From contig NC_087079.1 of the NCBI RefSeq assembly GCF_026151205.1, forward strand, positions 1,328,028 through 1,392,027: 64,000 nucleotides of DNA, given 5' to 3'. Below the pieces are notes generated by a model, which searched no databases, had not been told where the DNA came from, and was given only the letters and a program-made list of their open reading frames with translations. The stretch's first letter is position 1. Each line of letters starts with the position of its first letter. Both the position numbers and the translations under genes were made by a program. Positions 55,832-64,000 of the stretch are shown here, piece by piece. This stretch comes from Bolinopsis microptera. Taxonomy: Eukaryota > Ctenophora > Tentaculata > Lobata > Bolinopsidae.

Positions 55832-57719
55832 ATGGTAAGCTTTCATTATCTACTGACAATTAGTTTTCAATTTGTAGTACAAATAAAAAGTATATATTTT
55901 CTTTATAAATTAATAAAATTAAGTATATTTTCTCGTAGGTTCTGGCTCCTCAATAACCTCAGTATCCAATTTCAGTCAGCTATATTCAGTTTCCAGAGCT
56001 TGCTGGTGGTCGCTTGTCTGATGATCTGTACATGCACCTACATCAGACAGCACATGCCTTCACTGCTCGACAAAAATAAGAAGGGGTCAGTTTGAAATTA
56101 ATTATTACAAAAATATTTATTAATTTATTGTTTATTTAATACATTAATCCCACAACTTTTTTGTAATGTTTTGTTGAGGTTTATTGGATTAGTTTTATCG
56201 ATTAAAAGGCCGATGAAATTTATGTCAATCCGTTGGTTTTGTAATTTTATGGGGGGGGGGGGGGGGGGGGGGGGGGGGCCAATGGCATAAATGGAGAAAA
56301 TGGAGAATTACTCATAGGTTTTTCCGTTTTCTCCATAGAAATAGTCTCCATTTTATGCCATTTTATGCCATTTTATGCCATTGAAAACCTAAAAATTTAG
56401 AATTTCGAGAAAAATTATTTAAAAAAAAGATATTTTCGGCCAATAATGAACAGAGTATCAACTATCATGAAACAATATGGAGAAAAGTGGTTTTCAGAAA
56501 AATTTTGAAAAATGTTGACTTAGAAAATTTTCGGTCCGAGTCATTTTCGATGCGTACATCCCGTATCGAGAGCTCCCGATTCCGAGCTCGTGTTGCAAAG
56601 GGGAGGCCTGCCTTCCGAGATCGCATTACCTCGAGTCCAAAATTGTGTATCGAGGGGAAAAAAATATTTTTGGCAAATAATGAACAGGGTAGCATGAAAC
56701 GTGGAGAAAAGCGGTTTTCAGAAAAAATTTGACCGAACAAATATTTTCGGCTTATAATGAACAAGGTAGCATGACGTGGAGAAAAGTGTTTTTCAGAAAA
56801 ACTTTGAAAAATGTTGACTAAGAAAATTACCCCTCGGTACACAATTTTGGACTCGAGGCTTCCCCCTGGTAATGTGATCTCGGAAGGCAGGCCTCCCCTT
56901 TGCAACACGAGCTCGGAATCGGGAGCTCTCGATACGAGAAGTACGTATCGAGAATGACTCGGGCCGAAAATTTTCTAAGTCAAAATGTTTCAAAGTTTTT
57001 CTAAAAACCACTTTTCTCCACGTTTTATGCTACCCTCTTCATTATTAGCCGAAAATATTTTTTTGGTTTTTCGGTTTATCGAAGTCTGCACCTACCCCTC
57101 GATAGTCGATACACAAATTTGGACTCGAGGCTTCCCCCTGGTAATGCGATCTCGGAAGGCAGGCCTCCCCTGCGAGCTTGTTTCGACTTTCGAGGATGTA
57201 GGTCTCACTTCTCAGTGCCTATTACTCTCCCCTATTACTCACTCCTGCTGTAGCCTGTAGAAATAACTTTACACTAGGCTTGAGTAATTATGAGTTTTCC
57301 TGAAGTGTGCCTCTACTAACCTAGTATAAGCATCTAGTAGCCTACTATGAGCTTTCATAAGCTTGTTACGCCCCTAGTAAGCGTAAATAAACATGTTAGG
57401 ATGTCCAATTTAGGTGTTAAATGGTGTTCAAGATGAAATTTCGAAGACAAAATTCATGGCATAAAATGGAGAAAGTGGAGAATTACTCATGGGTTTTTCC
57501 ATTTTCTCCATAGAAAAAGTCTCCATTTTATGCCATTTTATGCCATTTTATGCCATTTTATGCCATTGGCCCCCCCCCCCCCCCAATTTTATGTTGACGT
57601 AAATATGTTTCAGGATTTTGGGAGTATTCTGGAAGAGTGCCAGAATCGGAGAGAGATTATCACCGTTTGTAGGGGTCTGGTGTGTTGCCATGGCATTTGG
57701 TGTTCTCTTCATACAGTGA
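55832..57719 (+). CDS. TMEM167A: TMEM167/Kish, Golgi-associated small membrane protein
   Basis: Three coding exons: 55832-55834 (the ATG alone), 55976-56085, 57614-57719; 72 residues, exactly the length of human TMEM167A. The sequence reads [20 protein letters not shown], then [32 protein letters not shown] and a C-terminal hydrophobic helix [11 protein letters not shown]. There are two transmembrane helices with a conserved loop. In fly and mammals Kish is required for the secretory pathway at the Golgi. Exon 1 is otherwise untranslated, starting after an acceptor-like AG at 55779-55780. The second intron is stretched to 1.5 kb by an hAT-like element. The gene was recovered by splicing because neither exon gives a long frame on its own. 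Confidence 0.93.
56251..57584. mobile_element. G-capped hAT-like element (1.33 kb) in the TMEM167 intron
   Basis: The termini are a 28-base G-run continuing into ccaatggcataaatggag and, at the right, ccattttatgccattggcc and a C-run. The exact 8-bp duplication aattttat lies at 56243-56250 and 57585-57592. Inside are inverted blocks of about 200 bp each (56478-56635 versus 56870-57022, around gaggcctgccttccgagatc), so a transcript would fold into a long hairpin. Frames across these blocks are not genes. The subterminal unit gccattttat is repeated three to four times. Confidence 0.85.
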
Positions 57720-58135
57720 ACACTGACCACGGGCCTGTTTTTGATAGAGATCTCTGATTTGCTATTTATTGGGGTACTGTAAACTGTTTACTTCAGATTT
57801 TAATTTCTCCTATTTTAAACGCGGATTGATAACAATTATATGTACGATCAGCGAAGATAAAATATGCATTTTTTTCATTGAACCATCAACTTATTTTGAC
57901 TTTTCGGCATTTAATTTTTGCAAACATTTATAATTATTATTTAAATACTTACGTAAGTTTAAAATTAATGGGAAATCTGTGCTCTCCTAGTTATTTCGTC
58001 TCTAACGCAATATTATGATATCGTACGTGACTTGTAAATTTTGTTTTATATTAGACTGAAATTACCTTCCACTTGTGTCAGACTAGGGATAGTTTTATTG
58101 TTTAACTTATTCTCTTAAGAACCATAGAACCCATT
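57720..58135. other. TMEM167 3' region and spacer
   Basis: AT-rich sequence with no recognisable coding or repeat content. It is presumably the TMEM167 3' untranslated region and intergenic spacer. Confidence 0.4.
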
Positions 58136-58142
58136 GATATCT

Positions 58143-58146
<4 letters not shown>

Positions 58147-58185
<39 letters not shown>

Positions 58186-58284
58186 GAGGAACCTGCCAAA
58201 CCCCAGGACACCAGGAGGATACCACCGGCAAAGCGGCTAATAGTACCCTCCGGTCTGTGTTGTACCGAAGAAGCTGAGTTAATC
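58147..58284 (-). mobile_element. Short SINE with poly-A tail and 11-bp duplication
   Basis: Flanked by an exact 11-bp duplication gatatcttctt (58136-58146 and 58285-58295). A poly-T run of about 34 bases at the left is the poly-A tail of a minus-strand insert about 105 bp long. The body includes ggagggtactattagccgct and ggtatcctcctggtgtcctg. These are the marks of LINE-mediated retrotransposition. I cannot assign the source RNA. Confidence 0.8.
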
Positions 58285-58407
58285 GATATCTTCTTGTAAC
58301 TCCATCCATTTCACTAGTCACTTCAATTTTAATTACATCTAATTTGCTAACATCTTACAGTTCAATAACTCTTTTAAAATCAATTTCCACCTTTCTTCCA
58401 AGCGTAT

Positions 58408-59611
58408 ATGGTAGAGAGAACCCGACAGTTTAAGGTTGAAGTAAAGAAACAACGTAACCTCTCTGGAACTACAGGAGTAGACTCTAACATCCTACCAACC
58501 AAGTCGCACCACACCCAGTTTACTAAAAACGCTACTAGCGTCCTCCACACTATCAAACAGGTTACTTGATTCTCGTCCGTTTGATGAAAAACGACGAGTA
58601 AATCATTGCTATTAGGTATTCAGTCACTGTCATGATTTGTTGGTATACCGCCCCTACCGTGCTTATTTAATCAGTTAATTAATTAATTGATTAATAAGTT
58701 AATTGATTAATTATCGCAGCTAGATGAGCTAGTGGAAGAAACACGTGAGAAATACATAGGATCTCCCTGCAGCAATGAGTTCTCTAGTCTCTCCGATCGA
58801 CAGAGGTAATTCATCCTCTTAACTTCATATTAAAAATGTTGTTTGTTTGCTATTAAAAAAAGTTGTTTGAATGCTTTTGATGTGGCTGATAACAGGCAAC
58901 AGCACATTTATTATTTACTAATGCCTACTTAATAAATTCTCTAGACTCTAATTACATTATCTAGCAAATAAGTAATTCTGTATAATATCTATCAGGTTGG
59001 ATATAGACATGTCAGCTAACATGTTTATGGTTCAATGTAAGGACGCTATCTCTTCTCTTTCTAAAAGAGTCTCCGATACCAACGGTTCGTGAAGTTATTT
59101 TACATCGTCAATAGTTATAACTTTATAAGCTCTGATATTTTACCATAATTTGTATATTGACTGTTGTTTTAAAAGAACAAATTGTTCTCTCAGTTCAATA
59201 AATTTGGTAAGTCCTTCTCTCAATCACTCTTGTATTATCAGGGCAACTGAAGACACACCAAGAAGGAGTGATATTCGTGCTGACCCACTGTCTGAAGCTG
59301 ACGTGTGACAAGTACTCTAAAACTAAAGCTATCCACGTGAAGCAGACGTTGGAACAGCACAGACTTGCTAAACTCAGCTCACATCGCAACACTATTGACA
59401 AGATACGGAATATGGAGCAGGTAATTTTAGATTAGGTTGGGGTGGGGCGGGGTGGAGTGGAGTGGAGTGGGGTGGGGTGGGGTGGGGTGGGGTGGGGTGG
59501 AGTGGAGTGGGGTGGGATGGGGTGGGGTGGGGTGGGGTGGGGTGGGGTGGGGTGGGGTGGGGTGGGTACACTGAATTCACTTGCTTTACTTTACAGTCAC
59601 TGAATGACTGA
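58408..59611 (+). CDS. Syntaxin-18-like protein, N-terminal domain only
   Basis: Exons: 58408-58560, 58720-58805, 58996-59084, 59242-59420, and a tiny last exon 59597-59611 that adds SLND and a stop; about 173 residues. The sequence aligns with the N-terminal helical region of syntaxin-18, an ER SNARE for Golgi-to-ER traffic: FTKNATSVLHTIKQLDELVE, TREKYIGSPCSNEFSSLSD, RLDIDMSANMFMVQCKDAIS, LTHCLKLTCDKYSKTKAI and VKQTLEQHRLAKLS. Full-length syntaxin-18 is about 335 residues and ends with a SNARE helix and a membrane anchor; neither is found before a polyadenylation signal at about 59689 and the convergent gene at 59873. Either this is a truncated paralog, or the real 3' exons lie elsewhere or were lost. 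The ATG lies five bases after an acceptor-like AG. Confidence 0.75.
59436..59567 (+). repeat. GGGGT/GGAGT G-rich tandem repeat
   Basis: A pentanucleotide array (ggggt with ggagt variants) lies in the last intron of the syntaxin-18-like gene. Runs of four G every five bases make it a strong G-quadruplex candidate in the transcript. The proline/histidine/threonine frame on the opposite strand is an artefact. Confidence 0.9.
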
Positions 59612-59872
59612 TGTTTACATAATACATATTGGCACCAGCTTCATAAATCTTAATGACACGGGAGATTGATTTTTTTATTCGATATTTAAATAAAAGCATG
59701 TAACGTATTCTCCAAGTTAATGTTTAGATTTGATTTGGAATTCGTATTTCGGTTTACTCTCTAGAACAATATACATTACACATATGTCATAAAATCATCG
59801 TAAAACAAATTAAAGTATACGTACAAAATATAAACGTTCTTAAATTTTCTTATCTTAATATTGCAAATAAAA

Positions 59873-62800
59873 TCAACTATATGATATTATTCTGACGGAA
59901 TCTTTAACTTCTTTCAACAAATCATTCAATCCTGACACTTCATTCACTGATCGAATATTTGAACGTAGTAAAATAACTGAACAATATACTCTTGCTCTTG
60001 ATATCATCAGGTAAAGTGGAGCTATTCCAGTCTCCTCAATTCTAGCATCTAGTAAAACTATAGCTGCAGGGTATTCAGCTGAATAACAATCCTTGACGTC
60101 GAGAACGTCTATATTCCCATCAGATGCCCTATCTGCAACTGTCGTTATTTCAGGAAACTCACTGGACAAAGAGGAATCCACCACTACTCCGCACGACACA
60201 CCTGTTTTACATAGCTTATCAAGTTCTTTAGTCAAGATAGCAACAATCATTGAACCATCATCCACCAAGTGAACAACAGTCCGAGGTCCATGTATGTAGT
60301 GGCCTGGTCTGAGCATTGGAAAAACTATGTTTGGATCTCCTGATTTCACTTCCTGAGATAACCGTCTTCTTATTTTAGTTAGGTTATCTGCTATATCCCG
60401 GGTATTTCTTAAGTTCAGAAATAATGTAACACAACAGGGGAAATCTAGTATGAAATTCGACTGGGCTCTCATCTTATATTCATTAGACACGTGCATCTGA
60501 GTTGAATCGCACGTTAACCAGACCAAGCATGATTTTTTCGATGATTCATTGAATCTCTTCTGCAATTCTTCCGTTATCTTTCCATTTTCAGGGTGGTTTT
60601 TTAAACCTGCCTGAAAATCATCAAGAAACACATGTACGTTTTTCAAAAAACGGGTTTTGATCAGCTCACTAAGCATATCCTCTGAAGAAGCAGACTTCCT
60701 TATTGGTATCTGAACTAACACTAGCTGAAAAAAGGCAGACCATTTCAAAGATTTCATGTCCATCACCTTGTAACTGAGTCCTGCTTCTTTTAACGGATCT
60801 TCATACCCTTTAATATTCGATTCGCTATACTTGTTTCCCTTATAAATGATCAACACAACTCTATTGTTTTCGTTAGATTTGATCAACTTTATGATTTTAG
60901 CTAACAAGATGATAGTTTTTCCCGAACCAGAAGGTCCATTTATCAGGAGCAATTTCTGATCGCTAATGAAGGCTTTATGCTGTTCGGCTGTCAAATGTTC
61001 AATTTTGAGAAAGTCCTTAAAAATATTAGTTCCATCAGCGAGATTAGCAGCTTCTATATCTAAAACGTTGATCACGTTTGGGTTCTTAGGTTGGTTTTTG
61101 CTGAGATATGTTATCCTCCCTCTCCTCAGCTCCTCATCTATGTCCTTTACACACTTTCCCAAACTGCACTTTAGTTCATCACACTGGTTCTTATCAGTGC
61201 GCCAGATTGCAAGTAGTATCTCTTTAGCCACCTCAAAACCAGCAATTACAGGAACACCCCCGGATATTGAATCAGTGCGCCAGATTGCAAGTAGTATCTC
61301 TTTAGCCACCTCAAAACCAGCAATTACAGGAACACCCCCGGATATTGAATCAGTGCGCCAGATTGCAAGTAGTATCTCTTTAGCCACCTCAAAACCAGCA
61401 ATTACAGGAACACCCCCGGATATTGAATCAGTGCGCCAGATTGCAAGTAGTATATCTTTAGCCACCTCAAAACCAGCAATTACAGGAACACCCCCGGATA
61501 TTGAATCAGTGCGCCAGATTGCAAGTAGTATATCTTTAACCACCTCAAAACCAGCAATTACAGGAACACCCCCGGATATTGAATCAGTGCGCCAGATTGC
61601 AAGTAGTATCTCTTTAGCCACCTCAAAACCAGCAATTACAGGAACACCCCCGGATATTGAATCAGTGCGCCAGATTGCAAGTAGTATCTCTTTAGCCACC
61701 TCAAAACCAGCAATTACAGGAACACCCCCGGATATTGAATCAGTGCGCCAGATTGCAAGTAGTATCTCTTTAGCCACCTCAAAACCAGCAATTACAGGAA
61801 CACCCCCGGATATTGAATCAGTGCGCCAGATTGCAAGTAGTATCTCTTTAGCCACCTCAAAACCAGCAATTACAGGAACACCCCCGGATATTGAATCAGT
61901 GCGCCAGATTGCAAGTAGTATCTCTTTAGCCACCTCAAAACCAGCAATTACAGGAACACCCCCGGATATTGAATCAGTGCGCCAGATTGCAAGTAGTATC
62001 TCTTTAGCCACCTCAAAACCAGCAATTACAGGAACACCCCCGGATATTGAATCAGTGCGCCAGATTGCAAGTAGTATCTCTTTAGCCACCTCAAAACCAG
62101 CAATTACAGGAACACCCCCGGATATTGAATCAGTGCGCCAGATTGCAAGTAGTATCTCTTTAGCCACCTCAAAACCAGCAATTACAGGAACACCCCCGGA
62201 TATTGAATCAGTGCGCCAGATTGCAAGTAGTATCTCTTTAGCCACCTCAAAACCAGCAATTACAGGAACACCCCCGGATATTGAATCAGTGCGCCAGATT
62301 GCAAGTAGTATCTCTTTAGCCACCTCAAAACCAGCAATTACAGGAACACCCCCGGATATTGAATCAGTGCGCCAGATTGCAAGTAGTATATCTTTAGCCA
62401 CCTCAAAACCAGCAATTACAGGAACACCCCCGGATATTGAATCAGTGCGCCAGATTGCAAGTAGTATCTCTTTAGCCACCTCAAAACCAGCAATTACAGG
62501 AACACCCCCGGATATTGAATCAGTGCGCCAGATTGCAAGTAGTATATCTTTAACCACCTCAAAACCAGCAATTACAGGAACACCCCCGGATATTGAATCA
62601 GTGCGCCAGATTGCAAGTAGTATATCTTTAGCCACCTCAAAACCAGCAATTACAGGAACACCCCCGGATATTGAATCAGTGCGCCAGATTGCAAGTAGTA
62701 TCTCTTTAGCCACCTCAAAACCAGCAATTACAGGAACACCCCCGGATATTGAATCAGTGCGCCAGATTGCAAGTAGTATCTCTTTAGCCACCTCAAAACC

Positions 62801-64000
62801 AGCAATTACAGGAACACCCCCGGATATTGAATCAGTGCGCCAGATTGCAAGTAGTATCTCTTTAGCCACCTCAAAACCAGCAATTACAGGAACACCCCCG
62901 GATATTGAATCAGTGCGCCAGATTGCAAGTAGTATCTCTTTAGCCACCTCAAAACCAGCAATTACAGGAACACCCCCGGATATTGAATCAGTGCGCCAGA
63001 TTGCAAGTAGTATCTCTTTAGCCACCTCAAAACCAGCAATTACAGGAACACCCCCGGATATTGAATCAGTGCGCCAGATTGCAAGTAGTATCTCTTTAGC
63101 CACCTCAAAACCAGCAATTACAGGAACACCCCCGGATATTGAATCAGTGCGCCAGATTGCAAGTAGTATCTCTTTAGCCACCTCAAAACCAGCAATTACA
63201 GGAACACCCCCGGATATTGAATCAGTGCGCCAGATTGCAAGTAGTATCTCTTTAGCCACCTCAAAACCAGCAATTACAGGAACACCCCCGGATATTGAAT
63301 CAGTGCGCCAGATTGCAAGTAGTATATCTTTAGCCACCTCAAAACCAGCAATTACAGGAACACCCCCGGATATTGAATCAGTGCGCCAGATTGCAAGTAG
63401 TATCTCTTTAGCCACCTCAAAACCAGCAATTACAGGAACACCCCCGGATATTGAATCAGTGCGCCAGATTGCAAGTAGTATCTCTTTAGCCACCTCAAAA
63501 CCAGCAATTACAGGAACACCCCCGGATATTGAATCAGTGCGCCAGATTGCAAGTAGTATCTCTTTAGCCACCTCAAAACCAGCAATTACAGGAACACCCC
63601 CGGATATTGAATCAGTGCGCCAGATTGCAAGTAGTATCTCTTTAGCCACCTCAAAACCAGCAATTACAGGAACACCCCCGGATATTGAATCAGTGCGCCA
63701 GATTGCAAGTAGTATCTCTTTAGCCACCTCAAAACCAGCAATTACAGGAACACCCCCGGATATTGAATCAGTGCGCCAGATTGCAAGTAGTATCTCTTTA
63801 GCCACCTCAAAACCAGCAATTACAGGAACACCCCCGGATATTGAATCAGTGCGCCAGATTGCAAGTAGTATCTCTTTAGCCACCTCAAAACCAGCAATTA
63901 CAGGAACACCCCCGGATATTGAATCAGTGCGCCAGATTGCAAGTAGTATCTCTTTAGCCACCTCAAAACCAGCAATTACAGGAACACCCCCGGATATTGA
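59873..64000 (-). CDS. SF1-like P-loop NTPase with massive 26-residue repeat N-terminus (partial)
   Basis: The minus-strand frame is open from the window edge to TGA at 59873-59875; the true start lies outside. The N-terminal part is about 36 tandem 26-residue units (AKEILLAIWRTDSISGGVPV and six more residues). After the last unit the sequence changes at KNQCDELKCSLGKCVKD. The C-terminal 400 residues show superfamily-1 helicase-like motifs: EHLTAEQHKAFI (Q-like), Walker A LLINGPSGSGKTIILL, Walker B HVFLDDFQ, motif III VWLTCDSTQM, LRNTRDIADNL and motif VI YLMISRARVYC. Such domains occur in Schlafen-like and DUF2075-type proteins. Helicase activity is unproven. There are no frameshifts over more than 4 kb, so selection or very recent expansion keeps it open. 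The gene converges on the syntaxin-18-like gene. Confidence 0.75.
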   Translation of the reverse strand, partial: SISGGVPVIAGFEVAKEILLAIWRTDSISGGVPVIAGFEVAKEILLAIWRTDSISGGVPVIAGFEVAKEILLAIWRTDSISGGVPVIAGFEVAKEILLAIWRTDSISGGVPVIAGFEVAKEILLAIWRTDSISGGVPVIAGFEVAKEILLAIWRTDSISGGVPVIAGFEVAKEILLAIWRTDSISGGVPVIAGFEVAKEILLAIWRTDSISGGVPVIAGFEVAKDILLAIWRTDSISGGVPVIAGFEVAKEILLAIWRTDSISGGVPVIAGFEVAKEILLAIWRTDSISGGVPVIAGFEVAKEILLAIWRTDSISGGVPVIAGFEVAKEILLAIWRTDSISGGVPVIAGFEVAKEILLAIWRTDSISGGVPVIAGFEVAKEILLAIWRTDSISGGVPVIAGFEVAKEILLAIWRTDSISGGVPVIAGFEVAKEILLAIWRTDSISGGVPVIAGFEVAKDILLAIWRTDSISGGVPVIAGFEVVKDILLAIWRTDSISGGVPVIAGFEVAKEILLAIWRTDSISGGVPVIAGFEVAKDILLAIWRTDSISGGVPVIAGFEVAKEILLAIWRTDSISGGVPVIAGFEVAKEILLAIWRTDSISGGVPVIAGFEVAKEILLAIWRTDSISGGVPVIAGFEVAKEILLAIWRTDSISGGVPVIAGFEVAKEILLAIWRTDSISGGVPVIAGFEVAKEILLAIWRTDSISGGVPVIAGFEVAKEILLAIWRTDSISGGVPVIAGFEVAKEILLAIWRTDSISGGVPVIAGFEVAKEILLAIWRTDSISGGVPVIAGFEVAKEILLAIWRTDSISGGVPVIAGFEVVKDILLAIWRTDSISGGVPVIAGFEVAKDILLAIWRTDSISGGVPVIAGFEVAKEILLAIWRTDSISGGVPVIAGFEVAKEILLAIWRTDSISGGVPVIAGFEVAKEILLAIWRTDKNQCDELKCSLGKCVKDIDEELRRGRITYLSKNQPKNPNVINVLDIEAANLADGTNIFKDFLKIEHLTAEQHKAFISDQKLLLINGPSGSGKTIILLAKIIKLIKSNENNRVVLIIYKGNKYSESNIKGYEDPLKEAGLSYKVMDMKSLKWSAFFQLVLVQIPIRKSASSEDMLSELIKTRFLKNVHVFLDDFQAGLKNHPENGKITEELQKRFNESSKKSCLVWLTCDSTQMHVSNEYKMRAQSNFILDFPCCVTLFLNLRNTRDIADNLTKIRRRLSQEVKSGDPNIVFPMLRPGHYIHGPRTVVHLVDDGSMIVAILTKELDKLCKTGVSCGVVVDSSLSSEFPEITTVADRASDGNIDVLDVKDCYSAEYPAAIVLLDARIEETGIAPLYLMISRARVYCSVILLRSNIRSVNEVSGLNDLLKEVKDSVRIISYS
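61193..64000 (-). repeat. 78-bp coding tandem repeat, 36 units to window edge
   Basis: The period is exactly 78 bp: 2808 bp equals 36 periods. Units are identical except at two sites: codon 3 is GAG or GAT (Glu/Asp) and codon 1 is GCT or GTT (Ala/Val). The Val variant always carries Asp and lies next to another Asp unit, in two places (about 61455-61545 and 62540-62630), suggesting block duplication. The array continues beyond 64000. Confidence 0.98.

Noticed and set aside
56465-57011. Frames of 72-147 codons on both strands with similar peptides
   Set aside because: They are the two arms of an inverted repeat inside an hAT-like element in the TMEM167 intron.
59392-59580. Proline/histidine-rich minus-strand frame
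   Set aside because: Translation of the GGGGT array in an intron.
59873-64000. Prokaryotic contamination for the repeat-NTPase frame
   Set aside because: The sequence is continuous with the intron-containing syntaxin-18-like gene; base composition and context are not bacterial, and GTG at 63961 is simply a repeat codon rather than a start.

Overview
The window is eukaryotic, AT-rich DNA from an invertebrate animal. Genes are split by short GT-AG introns, the space between them is crowded with transposon relics, and the recognisable proteins are animal housekeeping types. The single-exon orphan GPCR, CR1/RTE-type LINEs, the mobile PIN-like gene family and acceptor-like AG sites right before most start codons fit a cnidarian (possibly hydrozoan) best. 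That is an inference, not a proven identity.

Left half (about 1-34.6 kb). A long minus-strand gene runs from about 27.2 kb down to at least 8.3 kb. It encodes a PX domain followed by an SH3 domain, in the arrangement of p47phox/NOXO1/Tks NADPH-oxidase organiser proteins, and I assembled it from eight small exons. Two further candidate minus-strand exons lie at 3.46 and 1.27 kb. A complete single-exon GPCR gene (18.6-19.7 kb, plus strand) sits inside its largest intron. The same introns hold two copies of an hAT-like element with 8-bp target duplications. One copy is itself split by a TTAA-flanked piggyBac-like MITE and a 5'-truncated LINE. A 1.7-kb 24-bp minisatellite is also present. From 27.5 to 35 kb there are only LINE fragments, a tRNA-like repeat family (copies at 11-12.7, 29.6-33.1 and 33.8-35 kb) and small MITEs.

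Right half (about 35.5-64 kb). After a CCCGGT-rich element comes a compact plus-strand gene array: WTAP (m6A writer and splicing regulator), a WD40 protein resembling TFIIIC subunit GTF3C2, two tandem Rab GTPases with identical intron positions, RPB6 (shared RNA polymerase subunit), TMEM167/Kish (Golgi membrane protein) and a syntaxin-18-like protein that lacks its SNARE and membrane anchor. Transposons have entered the gaps and introns: a 3.4-kb inverted pair of mobile PIN-like genes, Harbinger-like and hAT-like MITEs, a short SINE, and a direct-repeat element with a possible pseudoknot in the WTAP intron. Short spacing and acceptor-like AGs just upstream of the start codons raise the possibility of spliced-leader trans-splicing and operons.

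The right edge holds a minus-strand gene whose C-terminus is a superfamily-1-like P-loop NTPase. Its visible N-terminal part is about 36 near-identical 26-residue repeats that run off the window.
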